From: Pseudomonadota bacterium
GTDB lineage: Bacteria; Pseudomonadota; Gammaproteobacteria; Steroidobacterales; Steroidobacteraceae
Length of the DNA: 64,000 nucleotides
Direction of reading: 5' to 3'
NCBI GenBank assembly: GCA_021792555.1
Contig: JAJYUL010000014.1
Location: 1-64,000 of the forward strand
Shown here: piece by piece, positions 18,678 through 27,463 of the stretch
How the letters are laid out: every line of letters starts with the position of its first letter
How positions within the stretch are numbered: the first letter of the stretch is position 1
Notes under the pieces: generated by a model
What the model was told of the DNA's origin: nothing
Databases searched by the model: none
Seen by the model: only the letters and a program-made list of their open reading frames with translations
Position numbers and translations under genes: made by a program

Positions 18678-19622
18678 ATGGGGTTTGGTTTTGTCTTTCC
18701 GGGCCAGGGCTCGCAGTCGGTCGGCATGCTCGCGCAGCTCGCCGGCGGGGCCGATGGGGCGCTGGTGCGCGATACCTTCGCCGAGGCCTCCGAGGCGCTC
18801 GGCTACGACTTGTGGGCGCTCGTCGCGGGCGGTCCGCCGGAGCGGCTGAACGCCACCGAATGCACCCAGCCGGCCATGCTCGCCGCCGGCGTGGCGCTGT
18901 GGCGGCTGTGGCGTGAGCGCGGCGGGCCGCAGCCCGAGGTGGTGAGCGGGCACAGTCTCGGGGAGTTCACCGCGCTCGTGGCCGCCGATGCACTCGCCTT
19001 CGCCGAGGCGATCGCTCTGGTGCGCCTGCGCGGGCAGCTCATGCAGGAGGCCGTGCCGCTCGGCAGCGGCGCGATGGCCGCGATCCTCGGGCTCGAGGAT
19101 GGGCAGGTGATCGAGGCCTGCCGCGCAGCGGCGGACGGCGAGGTCGTCGAGGCGGTGAACTTCAACGCTCCCGGGCAGGTCGTCATCGCCGGGCAGCGCA
19201 CGGCCGTCGAGCGGGCGATCGAGGCGGCCAAGGCGCGGGGCGCGAAGCGGGCCGTGATCCTGCCGGTGAGCGTGCCCTCGCACAGCAGCCTGATGCGCCC
19301 GGCAGCCGAGCGGCTCGCCGCGCAGCTCGCCTCGGTGGCGTGGCGCAGGCCGCGCCTTGCCTTCGTGAGCGCGGTCGATGCCGCCGAGCACAGCGATCCG
19401 GATGAGCTGCGCGCGCTGCTCGTGCGCCAGCTGTCCAGCCCCGTGCGCTGGACGGACACGGTGCGCGCGCTCGGGGCGCGCGGCCTGCGGCAGATCATCG
19501 AGTGCGGCCCCGGCAAGGTGCTGACCGCACTGAACCGGCGCATCGAGCGCCGAGCGGACCTCGAGTGCCTTGCGCTCGAGGACGATGCCTCGCTCACCGC
19601 CGCGCTCGCCGCGGTCGGCTGA
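18678..19622 (+). CDS. fabD: Malonyl-CoA-ACP transacylase (FabD)
   Basis: 314 aa cytosolic enzyme that moves malonyl from CoA to ACP for fatty acid elongation. The ATG at 18678 has an AGGA site and gives the canonical MGFGFVFPGQGSQSVGM. The nucleophilic Ser is in VSGHSLGEFTALVA (about residue 92), the catalytic His in SVPSHSSLM, and the oxyanion Gln in PGQGSQ. A longer reading from 18255 runs antisense through gspG and is rejected. It heads the fab-pab-mltG-tmk-holB gene string. Confidence 0.97.
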   Translation: MGFGFVFPGQGSQSVGMLAQLAGGADGALVRDTFAEASEALGYDLWALVAGGPPERLNATECTQPAMLAAGVALWRLWRERGGPQPEVVSGHSLGEFTALVAADALAFAEAIALVRLRGQLMQEAVPLGSGAMAAILGLEDGQVIEACRAAADGEVVEAVNFNAPGQVVIAGQRTAVERAIEAAKARGAKRAVILPVSVPSHSSLMRPAAERLAAQLASVAWRRPRLAFVSAVDAAEHSDPDELRALLVRQLSSPVRWTDTVRALGARGLRQIIECGPGKVLTALNRRIERRADLECLALEDDASLTAALAAVG

Positions 19623-19650
19623 ACCACCTCTTCTGATCGGGAACAGTCTG

Positions 19651-20391
19651 ATGCTGCAGAACGATGTTGCTCTGGTCACCGGCGCCTCGCGCGGCATCGG
19701 CCGGGAGATCGCCCTCGCCCTCGGCCGCGCGGGCGCGCGGGTGGTCGGCACGGCCACCACGGCCGAGGGCGCCGCGGCGATCGGCGCGGCGCTGAAGGAG
19801 GCCGGCTGCGCCGGCCGCGGGGCGGTGCTCGATGTGTCGGCCGCCGCCTCCATCGAGGCGCTGCTCGAGGGGCTGGAAGCGGCCGGGGAGATGCCGACCA
19901 TCCTGGTCAACAACGCGGCCATCACGCGCGATGCGCTGCTGCTGCGCATGAAGCCGGAGGACTGGGATCAGGTGATCGCCACCAATCTCACCTCGGTGTT
20001 CCGCCTGAGCAAGGCGTGCCTGCGGCGCATGATGAAGGAGCGGCGCGGGCGGATCGTGAACGTGACCTCGGTGGTGGGCCTCACCGGCAATCCCGGCCAG
20101 GCCAATTACGCGGCCGCCAAGGCCGGCATTCTGGGGTTCACCAAATCGCTCGCCAAGGAGGTCGCCTCCCGCGGCATCACGGTCAATGCCGTGGCGCCGG
20201 GGTTCATCGACACGGACATGACGCGCACGCTCGGGCAGGAGCAGCGCGCGGCGCTGCTCGCGCAGATCCCGGCCGCGCGGCTCGGCAGCGCCGCGGAGGT
20301 GGCCGCCGCGGTGCTGTTTCTGGCCTCCCCGCAAGCCGGCTACATCACCGGCGAGACGCTGCACGTGAACGGCGGGATGTACATGCCCTAG
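19651..20391 (+). CDS. fabG: 3-oxoacyl-ACP reductase (FabG)
   Basis: 246 aa short-chain dehydrogenase, NADPH-dependent, for the first reduction of each fatty acid elongation cycle. The Rossmann motif TGASRGIGREIA, NNAAITRDALLL, the catalytic Ser in VNVTSVVG and YxxxK in NYAAAKAGILGF are all present. The C-terminus GYITGETLHVNGGMYMP is typical of FabG. It sits 28 bases after fabD. Confidence 0.97.
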   Translation: MLQNDVALVTGASRGIGREIALALGRAGARVVGTATTAEGAAAIGAALKEAGCAGRGAVLDVSAAASIEALLEGLEAAGEMPTILVNNAAITRDALLLRMKPEDWDQVIATNLTSVFRLSKACLRRMMKERRGRIVNVTSVVGLTGNPGQANYAAAKAGILGFTKSLAKEVASRGITVNAVAPGFIDTDMTRTLGQEQRAALLAQIPAARLGSAAEVAAAVLFLASPQAGYITGETLHVNGGMYMP

Positions 20392-20460
20392 GGCGCCCGG
20401 CGTACGAGCGGTGGATTTCGTCTGAAAAATCAAGCACTCCCGGGCCGCAACGGCGAGTGG

Positions 20461-20559
20461 CGGTCGGTGGGGTGTTCCCCTAAAATACCGCGCCCCTGTC
20501 GTGCCTCGGCCGGCCGGGACGTTCGAGTCCATTCACACAGACATAAGGACCCATTTCTA
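20461..20559 (+). promoter_or_regulatory. Promoter and leader of acpP
   Basis: TAAAAT at 20481-20486 is a good -10 hexamer, followed by a leader of about 70 bases and an AAGGA site (20545-20549) ahead of the acpP ATG. The spacer between fabG and acpP (168 bases) is much longer than others in this string, consistent with a separate strong promoter for the abundant carrier protein. No clear -35 is visible. Confidence 0.45.
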
Positions 20560-20802
20560 ATGAGCACAGTTGAGCAGCAGGTCAAAGCCATCGTGGCCGA
20601 GCAGCTGGGCGTCAAGCAGGAGCAGGTGACCAACGACGCCTCCTTCGTCGATGACCTCGGCGCCGACTCGCTCGATACGGTCGAGCTCGTCATGGCGCTC
20701 GAGGAAGAGTTCGAGATCGAGATTCCCGACGAGGACGCCGAGAAGATCACCACGGTCCAGCAGGCGATTGATTACATCAACGAGCGGCGCAGCAAGGCCT
20801 GA
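20560..20802 (+). CDS. acpP: Acyl carrier protein AcpP
   Basis: 80 aa, very acidic, the housekeeping carrier of fatty acid synthesis. The phosphopantetheine attachment Ser is Ser37 in [16 protein letters not shown]. Helix III and the C-terminus ([16 protein letters not shown]) match the canonical AcpP. A second and quite different ACP is encoded at 39455-39709. Confidence 0.98.
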   Translation: MSTVEQQVKAIVAEQLGVKQEQVTNDASFVDDLGADSLDTVELVMALEEEFEIEIPDEDAEKITTVQQAIDYINERRSKA

Positions 20803-20887
20803 GCGGCCGCGGCCGGTGCCCGCCCCGTCGGCGCGGCGGAACTCCCCGGCGATCCAACGCTTCAACTTGAACCAAGACGGGTAAAGT

Positions 20888-22135
20888 GTGAGCAAACGTC
20901 GAGTCGTGGTGACGGGACTGGGCATCATCTCGCCCGTGGGCAGCGCCGTCGAGAAGGCCTGGAAGGCCATCCTCGCCGGTCAGAGCGGCATCGGGCCGGT
21001 GCAGCGCTTCGATGTGTCGGCGTTCCCCGTGCGCTTTGCCGGGGAAGTGCGCGATCTGAACCTGGAGCAGTACTTCGATCCGAAGGAACTGCGCCGCATG
21101 GACGATTTCATGCACTATGGCGTTGCGGCCGGCGTGCAGGCGGTCGAGAACTCGGGGATCGACTTCAGCAAGCTCGATCCCACCCGTTGCGGAGCGGTGT
21201 GCGGGGCCGGCATCGGCGGCCTCGGCACCATCGAGCGGGAGTTCGCCGAGTACGTCAAGACCGGCAACCCGCGCAAGATCTCCCCGTTCTTCGTGCCGGC
21301 GAGCATCATCAACATGATCTCCGGGCACCTGTCGATCCGCTTCGGCCTGAAGGGGCCGAACCTCGGCGTGGTCACCGCCTGCACCACCTCGACGCATGCG
21401 ATCGGACTGGCGATGCGCACCATCCAGTACGGTGATGCGGACGTGCTGATCGCCGGCGGCGGGGAGATGGCGACCACGGTGTGCGGACTGGCGAGCTTCG
21501 CGCAGGCCAAGGCGCTCTCGCGGCGCAACGAGGACCCGCAGCGGGCGAGCCGCCCGTGGGACCGGGACCGCGACGGATTCGTGCTGGGTGACGGCGGCGG
21601 CGCGGTCATCCTGGAGGAGCTCGAGCACGCGCGAGCCCGCGGTGCGCACATCTACGCCGAGCTCGTCGGCTTCGGGATGAGCGGCGATGCCTACCACATC
21701 ACCCTGCCGCCGGAAGACGGCGAGGGGGCGCGCCTGGCGATGGTCAACGCGCTGCGGGACGCGGCGCTCAATCCGAGCGACGTGCAGTACATCAACGCCC
21801 ACGCAACTTCGACCGTGGCCGGCGACAAGGCCGAGACGCTCGCGATCAAGCGCGCCTTCGGCGAGCACGCCCGGCAGGTGGCGGTGAGCTCGACCAAATC
21901 CATGACCGGCCATCTGCTCGGTGCGGCCGGTGTGGTCGAGGCGATCTTCTCCATCCTCGCGATCCGCGATCAGGTGGCGCCGCCGACCATCAACTACGAG
22001 AACCCCGATCCGGAGTGCGACCTGGATTTCGTGCCGAATACGGCCCGTCCGATGCGCATCGACATCGCGCTGTCGAACTCCTTCGGCTTCGGCGGCACCA
22101 ACGGTTCGGTGATCTTCAAGCGCTTCACCGGCTGA
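20888..22135 (+). CDS. fabF: 3-oxoacyl-ACP synthase II (FabF)
   Basis: 415 aa condensing enzyme that elongates acyl-ACP with malonyl-ACP. It starts at GTG ([18 protein letters not shown]). The active-site Cys is in [10 protein letters not shown] (about residue 164), with the two His in [12 protein letters not shown] and [13 protein letters not shown]. Length and residues are complete. The ribosome site is weak, and there is an 85-base spacer after acpP. Confidence 0.97.
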   Translation: MSKRRVVVTGLGIISPVGSAVEKAWKAILAGQSGIGPVQRFDVSAFPVRFAGEVRDLNLEQYFDPKELRRMDDFMHYGVAAGVQAVENSGIDFSKLDPTRCGAVCGAGIGGLGTIEREFAEYVKTGNPRKISPFFVPASIINMISGHLSIRFGLKGPNLGVVTACTTSTHAIGLAMRTIQYGDADVLIAGGGEMATTVCGLASFAQAKALSRRNEDPQRASRPWDRDRDGFVLGDGGGAVILEELEHARARGAHIYAELVGFGMSGDAYHITLPPEDGEGARLAMVNALRDAALNPSDVQYINAHATSTVAGDKAETLAIKRAFGEHARQVAVSSTKSMTGHLLGAAGVVEAIFSILAIRDQVAPPTINYENPDPECDLDFVPNTARPMRIDIALSNSFGFGGTNGSVIFKRFTG

Positions 22136-22154
22136 ACGCCGCCGGCAGCGCGCA

Positions 22155-23537
22155 TTGATCGTTCGCGACCTAGAGCTTGCGCCGAAGGTGCTGCGAGCGC
22201 TCGCGGCGCGCCATCCGCAGCGCTATCCGCTGCTGCTCGACAGCGCCGCCGACGGTGCGCTCAGCCGCTTCAGCCTCTTACTGGCCGAACCGCGCGCGGC
22301 GCTGTGGCTCGATCGCGCCGGCACGCTCGGCGCCGAGGGGCTCGCCCCGGGGCTGCTGCGCCCGGGCGCGGGCTTTCTCGATACTCTTGAGCAATGGTGG
22401 CTCAGCGAGCGTGCGCCGCGCGGCGAGAGCACCTTCGGCGGCGGTTGGGCCGTGTACCTCGGGTACGAGCTGGCCGCAGAGATCGAGCCGCGGCTCATTC
22501 TGCCGCCGCCGCCGTTTCCCTGGCGCGCCTTTGCGCTGCGCTGCCCGTGCGCGCTCGTGCATGACCGGCTGCACGGCACGCTGCGCATTCTGGCTGAGCC
22601 GGAGGCGGCCGATAGCCTCGGGCGCATCGAGGCCGATGCGCAGCGCGTTGCCGAGAGCGCCCTCGGCGCAGGCGGCGAGCCCTCGCTCGTCGAGGCGATC
22701 GAGGAAGAGCCGGCGCAGGAGTATCTCGGGCGCGTGCGCCGCGCGCAGCACTACATTGCTGAGGGGCAGATCTATCAGGCCAATCTCTCGCGCGCATGGC
22801 GCGCCCGGCTGCGCCCGGGCGCAGCGCTCGCGGAGGTCTACGAACGGCTGCGCGCGGCCAATCCGGCGCCGTTTGCGGCGTGGGCCCAGTGGGGCGGCGC
22901 GTCGATTCTGAGCTCATCGCCCGAGCGGCTCGCGCGCATCGAGAACGGGAGGATTGAGACCCGGCCGATCGCCGGCACCCGCGCACGCAGCGGAGTGCCC
23001 GAGGCGCACGCGCGCGAGGTCGACGGGCTGCTCTCGCACCCGAAGGAGCGGGCCGAGCACGTCATGCTGGTCGATCTCGAGCGCAACGATCTCGGCCGGG
23101 TCTGCACGGCCGGCAGCGTGCGGGTCGAGGAATTGATGACGATCGAGTCCTACCGGCACGTGCATCACATCGTCTCGAGCGTTACGGGGCAGCTCGCCGA
23201 GGGTCTGACGCCGATCGCGGCGCTGCGCGCGCTGTTTCCCGGCGGCACGATCACCGGCTGCCCGAAGATCCGCTGCATGCAGATCATCGCCGAGCTCGAA
23301 GGGACCGGCCGGGGCCCCTTCACCGGGGCGCTCGGCTGGCTCGGCCGCAGCGGGGATGCGGATTTCAACATTCTGATCCGCACGCTGTGGACCGATGGCG
23401 CCGCGCTCGAGCTGCGCGCCGGGGCGGGCATCGTCGCGGACTCCGATCCCGAGTACGAGCTCGCCGAGACCCGCGCCAAGGCGCGCGGGCTGCTGGCGGC
23501 GCTCGCGCCGCATGCCGCACGGGATGAGCGGACGTGA
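22155..23537 (+). CDS. pabB: Aminodeoxychorismate synthase component I (PabB-like)
   Basis: 460 aa chorismate-using enzyme, starting at a TTG 19 bases after fabF. Family landmarks are AEGQIYQANLSR, ILSSSPERLA, DLERNDLGRV and FPGGTITGCPKIRCMQ. The lysine-bearing PIKGT motif of the well-studied PabB enzymes reads RPIAGTRARS here (about residue 271), so Ala replaces Lys as in anthranilate synthase TrpE. The gene lies directly before pabC with a 4-base overlap and no trpG or trpD is near, so I keep the PabB call. A TrpE-like activity cannot be excluded from sequence alone. Confidence 0.82.
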   Translation: MIVRDLELAPKVLRALAARHPQRYPLLLDSAADGALSRFSLLLAEPRAALWLDRAGTLGAEGLAPGLLRPGAGFLDTLEQWWLSERAPRGESTFGGGWAVYLGYELAAEIEPRLILPPPPFPWRAFALRCPCALVHDRLHGTLRILAEPEAADSLGRIEADAQRVAESALGAGGEPSLVEAIEEEPAQEYLGRVRRAQHYIAEGQIYQANLSRAWRARLRPGAALAEVYERLRAANPAPFAAWAQWGGASILSSSPERLARIENGRIETRPIAGTRARSGVPEAHAREVDGLLSHPKERAEHVMLVDLERNDLGRVCTAGSVRVEELMTIESYRHVHHIVSSVTGQLAEGLTPIAALRALFPGGTITGCPKIRCMQIIAELEGTGRGPFTGALGWLGRSGDADFNILIRTLWTDGAALELRAGAGIVADSDPEYELAETRAKARGLLAALAPHAARDERT

Positions 23538-24385
23538 GCGGCGAGGTGATCTGGTCGGAGGGCCACGCGGGCGGGAGCGTCTCGGCGCTCGACCGCGGGC
23601 TGCACTACGGCGAGGGGCTGTTCGAGACCATCGCGTGCCTCGGGCGGCGGCCACGCTTTCTCGCGCTGCACCTCGAGCGCCTGGCGCTCGGCTGTGAGCG
23701 GCTCGGGCTGCCGGCTCCGGCAGCGGGGCGGCTGCGCGAGCGGATCGAACAGGCCGCCGCCGCGGTGCCGCGCGCGATCGTCAAGGTGCTGCTGACGCGC
23801 GGGCCGGGCGAATCGCGCGGCTACCGCTGGGGCCGGGAGGCGGGCACTTGTGTCATCATGCGCTTTCCGTGGCCCGAAGCCGATGCGGCGCAACGGCACT
23901 CGGGCGCGCGGGTGCGGATCGCCTCGATGCGCCTCGGGGAGAACCCGGCGCTGGCCGGCATGAAGCACTGCAATCGCCTTGAGCAGATCCTGGCGGCCAA
24001 TGAGCCGGGCAGCGCCGAGGCCGATGAGGCGTTGATGCTCAGCACTTCGGGACAGCTTATCTGCGGAACCATGACGAACGTGTTCTTGATTGACGGGGAA
24101 GGGGACGCGGTGCGGGTGCGTACGCCCGAGCTACGCACCTGCGGGGTCGCAGGCGTGATGCGGCGGGCGCTGATGCGCGAGGCGGCGCGCGCGGGGCTTG
24201 CGGTCGAGGAGTGCGCCCTGGGGCTCGAGGATCTGGCCGCGGCGCGCGAGGTGTTCCTGACGAACGCTCGGGTGGGTCTGTGGCCGGTGCGCTCGCTGCC
24301 GGGCCGCGAGCTCGCGCCCGGGCCGCTCACCGCCCGGCTCGCTGCGCTCATGCAGCCGCTGCTCGAGGCGCCGGCCGATGGCTGA
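23534..24385 (+). CDS. pabC: Aminodeoxychorismate lyase (PabC)
   Basis: 283 aa class IV PLP enzyme that releases p-aminobenzoate and pyruvate from aminodeoxychorismate, feeding folate. It starts at a GTG overlapping the pabB stop. The early GLHYGEGLFETIACLG, the cofactor lysine in MKHCNRLEQILAANE and the GTMTNVFLI segment are typical. It overlaps mltG by 8 bases. Confidence 0.92.
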   Translation: MSGEVIWSEGHAGGSVSALDRGLHYGEGLFETIACLGRRPRFLALHLERLALGCERLGLPAPAAGRLRERIEQAAAAVPRAIVKVLLTRGPGESRGYRWGREAGTCVIMRFPWPEADAAQRHSGARVRIASMRLGENPALAGMKHCNRLEQILAANEPGSAEADEALMLSTSGQLICGTMTNVFLIDGEGDAVRVRTPELRTCGVAGVMRRALMREAARAGLAVEECALGLEDLAAAREVFLTNARVGLWPVRSLPGRELAPGPLTARLAALMQPLLEAPADG

Positions 24386-25445
24386 GAGCGCACCGCCGCG
24401 GCGCCGCGCGCGCACCGTCCTCGCGCTGCTCGTGATCGCGGCGCTGCTCGCCGGCGGCGCTTTTGCGGCGCTGAAATACAACTATGACGCCGCCGGACCG
24501 GCCGATCACACCGTCCGGGTGCAGGTGCGGGCCGGTGACACGCTGCATAGCGTGTTCAGCCGTCTGAGCGCGCTCGGGGGGCTGCCTCATCCGCGCGCGG
24601 TGGAGCTCTACCTGCGCCTCACGGGTGCGCAGCCGCGCATGGAGATCGGCGTGTATGACATCCCGCCGTACTCGAGTCCGGCGCAGATCGTGCGCATGTT
24701 CCAGGAGGGCCGGGTCGTTCTCGACAAGCTCACGGTGGTCGAGGGGTCGACCTTCGCGCAGTTTCTGGCCGAGCTCGATGCCGATCCTGACATCGTGCCG
24801 AGCCTGCGCGGCAAGAGCGATGCGGCCATCATGGCCGCGCTCGGCCACCCGGGACAGAAACCCGAGGGGCGGTTCTTTCCCGACACCTACAGCTTCTCCC
24901 CCGGCACCACGGACCTGACCATCCTGCAGATGGCGTACCAGGAGATGGCCAAGGAGCTGGCCAAGGTCTGGCGCGAGCGCAGTCCCGGGCTGCCGCTCGC
25001 GAGCCCCTACCAGGCGCTGATCCTCGCCTCGATGATCGAGAAGGAAACGGGCGTCGCCGACGAGCGGGCGCGCATCGCCGGGGTGTTCATCAACCGGCTG
25101 CGCCGCGGCATGCGCCTGCAGTCCGATCCGACGGTGATCTACGCGCTCGGCACGCGCTACCACGGCGCGCTGTACGCGCGCGACCTCGAGGTCAAATCGC
25201 CCTTCAACACCTACCTGCATGCCGGCCTGCCGCCGACGCCGATCTGCCTGCCGGGGCTGGCTTCGCTCCTGGCGGCGGTGCATCCGGACAAGACCCGCGA
25301 CCTGTACTTCGTCGCCACCGGCAAGGGCGGCCATCACTTCTCCCGCACGCTCGCCGAGCACGACATCCAGCTGCGCAAGTACATCCGCCAGCTGCGCCGG
25401 GACCGCCTCGCCGAGCAGACGCACACCCCGGGACGGACGCAGTGA
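24378..25445 (+). CDS. mltG: Endolytic transglycosylase MltG
   Basis: 355 aa membrane-anchored YceG-family lytic transglycosylase thought to terminate nascent glycan strands. An N-terminal transmembrane helix (TVLALLVIAALLAGGAFAAL) is followed by a LysM-like domain (about 50-120) and the catalytic domain with Glu in ASMIEKETGVADERARIAGV, then NRLRRGMRLQSDPTVIYAL and YNTYLHAGLPP-like SPFNTYLHAGLPPTPIC. The position between pabC and tmk is the classic gammaproteobacterial order. Confidence 0.95.
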   Translation: MAESAPPRRRARTVLALLVIAALLAGGAFAALKYNYDAAGPADHTVRVQVRAGDTLHSVFSRLSALGGLPHPRAVELYLRLTGAQPRMEIGVYDIPPYSSPAQIVRMFQEGRVVLDKLTVVEGSTFAQFLAELDADPDIVPSLRGKSDAAIMAALGHPGQKPEGRFFPDTYSFSPGTTDLTILQMAYQEMAKELAKVWRERSPGLPLASPYQALILASMIEKETGVADERARIAGVFINRLRRGMRLQSDPTVIYALGTRYHGALYARDLEVKSPFNTYLHAGLPPTPICLPGLASLLAAVHPDKTRDLYFVATGKGGHHFSRTLAEHDIQLRKYIRQLRRDRLAEQTHTPGRTQ

Positions 25446-26086
25446 GCGGCGGGGTGTTCATTACGCTCGAGGGGATCGAGGGGGCGGGCAAATCCACCGT
25501 GGCCGCGTGGCTGTGCGAGTCGCTGCGCGCGCGGGGACTGACGGTGCGGCTCACACGGGAGCCCGGCGGCACGGAGCTCGCCGAGCGGGTGCGGCGCATC
25601 GTGCTCGAGCGCGGCCGCGAGCACGTTTCCGGAGAGGCCGAGACGCTGCTGATGTTCGCCGCGCGGGCCATTCACCTCGACAATCTCGTGCGCCCGGCGC
25701 TCGATGCGGGTGAGTGGGTGCTGAGCGATCGGTTCACGGACGCCACACGCGCCTATCAGGGCGCGGGCCGCGGCCTCGACATCGACTGGATCGAAGCGCT
25801 CGCCGCGCGGGTGCACGGCGATCTGACACCGGACTGCACGCTGCTCCTTGATCTGCCGGTGGCGCTCGGGCTGAGGCGCGCGCGCGCGCGGCGGGGCGAG
25901 GATGATCGCTTCGAGGCCGAGACGCAGGCGTTCTTCGAGCGGGTCCGCGCGGGCTACCTCGCGCTCGCCCAGCGCGAGCCTGAGCGCATTCGCCTCATCG
26001 ACGCCGCGGCGCCCATCGCGGTGGTGCGCGAGCAGGTCGCTGCAGCGCTACGGCCCTGGCTCGGCGCGCCCGAGGGCCGGTCGTGA
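25442..26086 (+). CDS. tmk: Thymidylate kinase (Tmk)
   Basis: 214 aa dTMP kinase. The GTG start overlaps the mltG stop. The P-loop is LEGIEGAGKSTVAAWL, the DR(F/Y) motif is LSDRFTDATRAYQGAGRG, and the LID region is RARARRGEDDRFE. Length and motifs are complete. It is coupled to holB by a 4-base overlap. Confidence 0.96.
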   Translation: MSGGVFITLEGIEGAGKSTVAAWLCESLRARGLTVRLTREPGGTELAERVRRIVLERGREHVSGEAETLLMFAARAIHLDNLVRPALDAGEWVLSDRFTDATRAYQGAGRGLDIDWIEALAARVHGDLTPDCTLLLDLPVALGLRRARARRGEDDRFEAETQAFFERVRAGYLALAQREPERIRLIDAAAPIAVVREQVAAALRPWLGAPEGRS

Positions 26087-27042
26087 TTCCCTCCTGGCTC
26101 GAGCCGCAGATCGAGCGCCTGCGCGCAGCGTTCGCGGCCGGCCGGATGCCGCACGCGCTGCTGATTCACGAAGCGCCGGGGGCGGGCGGGGAATACCTCG
26201 CCTATTGGACGGCGCAATTGGTGCTGTGCACCGAGCCGGCGCGCGCGCCCTGCGGGGTCTGCCCGGCATGCCGGCACGCGGCCGAGCGGCAGCACCCGGA
26301 CCTGATCCGCGTGACTGCGCTCGGGGAGTCCGCGCAGATCCGCATCGAGCAGGTGCGCGAGCTGGCGGCCGATCTCGCCCTCACCGCCCACCAGGGCGGC
26401 TACAAAGTGGGCGTCGTCTCCCCGGCCGACGGCATGAACCGCTTCGCCGCCAATGCGCTGCTGAAGACGCTCGAGGAGCCGCCGCCCGCGACGCTGCTCG
26501 TGCTGGTCGCGAGCGTGCCCTCGCGCCTGCCCGCCACCATTCTCAGCCGCTGTCAGCGCCTGCGGGTGCCGGCCCCGCCGCGCGAGCAGGCAGTGGCGTG
26601 GCTCGAGGCGACGCGCGGGGCGGGCGAGTGGGGACAGGTGCTTCAGGTGCTCGGCGATGCGCCATTGCTCGCCGCGGCGGCCGACCCGGCCGCCCTCATC
26701 GCCACCGCCGCCGAGATGCGCCGGGAACTCGAGGAATTCGCCGCCGGCGGGGGAGATGCGGCCGCGAGCGCCGAGCGCTGGAGCCGCGATGAGGTGCCGC
26801 TGCGGCTCGCCTGTTTTGAGAATTGGCTCACGGATCGGATTCGCGCCGAGCTCGCCGGTCCCGCCGCCGTGGCGGAACTGCGCGCCAGCGCGCACTCGCG
26901 CGCCGCCGGGCTGACTATAAGAGAGGCGTTCGAGCTCCTGGACGCGGTGCGGGAGCTCAGGTCATCATTGGACGTGCCGATCAATCGGAGTGTGGCGCTC
27001 GAAGCGCTGCTGCGGCGCCTCGCGGCGCGCCGCGCGGCGTGA
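26083..27042 (+). CDS. holB: DNA polymerase III subunit delta prime (HolB)
   Basis: 319 aa clamp-loader subunit. It starts at a GTG (VIPSWLEPQIERLRAAFAAG). As expected for delta prime, the P-loop position is degenerate (HEAPGAGGEYLAYW) and there is a zinc module CGVCPACRHAAERQHPD. NALLKTLEEPPPATLLVLV and the sensor-1 SRCQRLR are present, and the third domain is typical. It is followed after 49 bases by a PilZ protein, the usual neighbour. Confidence 0.93.
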   Translation: MIPSWLEPQIERLRAAFAAGRMPHALLIHEAPGAGGEYLAYWTAQLVLCTEPARAPCGVCPACRHAAERQHPDLIRVTALGESAQIRIEQVRELAADLALTAHQGGYKVGVVSPADGMNRFAANALLKTLEEPPPATLLVLVASVPSRLPATILSRCQRLRVPAPPREQAVAWLEATRGAGEWGQVLQVLGDAPLLAAAADPAALIATAAEMRRELEEFAAGGGDAAASAERWSRDEVPLRLACFENWLTDRIRAELAGPAAVAELRASAHSRAAGLTIREAFELLDAVRELRSSLDVPINRSVALEALLRRLAARRAA

Positions 27043-27091
27043 ATACGGGGCGCCCGGGCGTGGCAGTGAGCGCGAAGCTGAGGATGAGAAC

Positions 27092-27442
27092 GTGAGAGCC
27101 GGTGCCAACAAGCCGAGTCTGCTGACGCTGACCATCAAGGACAAGAGTGCCCTGTACCTGGCCTACATGCCGTTCGTGAAGAACGGCGGGCTGTTCATTC
27201 CGACCAACAGCAACTACCGCCTCGGCGATGAAGTGTTCATGCTGCTGAACCTCATGGGCGAGGATGAAAAGCTGCCGGTGGCCGGGCGCGTCATCTGGGT
27301 GACGCCGAAGGGCGCGCAGGGCAAGCGCACCGCCGGCATCGGGGTGCAGTTCAGCGAGCAGGACCACGGCCAGACGCAGAAGAAGATCGAGACTTATCTC
27401 GCCGGCGCGCTGCAGGGCGACAAACCGACGCACACCATGTAG
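27092..27442 (+). CDS. pilZ: PilZ domain protein (type IV pilus biogenesis PilZ)
   Basis: 116 aa. I choose the GTG at 27092, since the longer reading overlaps holB and looks non-coding; a GAGGATGAG stretch lies just upstream. The core MPFVKNGGLFIPTNSNYRLG, VFMLLNLMGEDEKLPVAG and TAGIGVQFSEQD is the original PilZ subfamily. Like that subfamily it lacks the RxxxR c-di-GMP-binding motif, so it probably works through protein partners (PilB/FimX-type) in pilus assembly. Confidence 0.88.
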   Translation: MRAGANKPSLLTLTIKDKSALYLAYMPFVKNGGLFIPTNSNYRLGDEVFMLLNLMGEDEKLPVAGRVIWVTPKGAQGKRTAGIGVQFSEQDHGQTQKKIETYLAGALQGDKPTHTM

Positions 27443-27463
27443 AGGCGCCCCCGGGCAGCGCGC

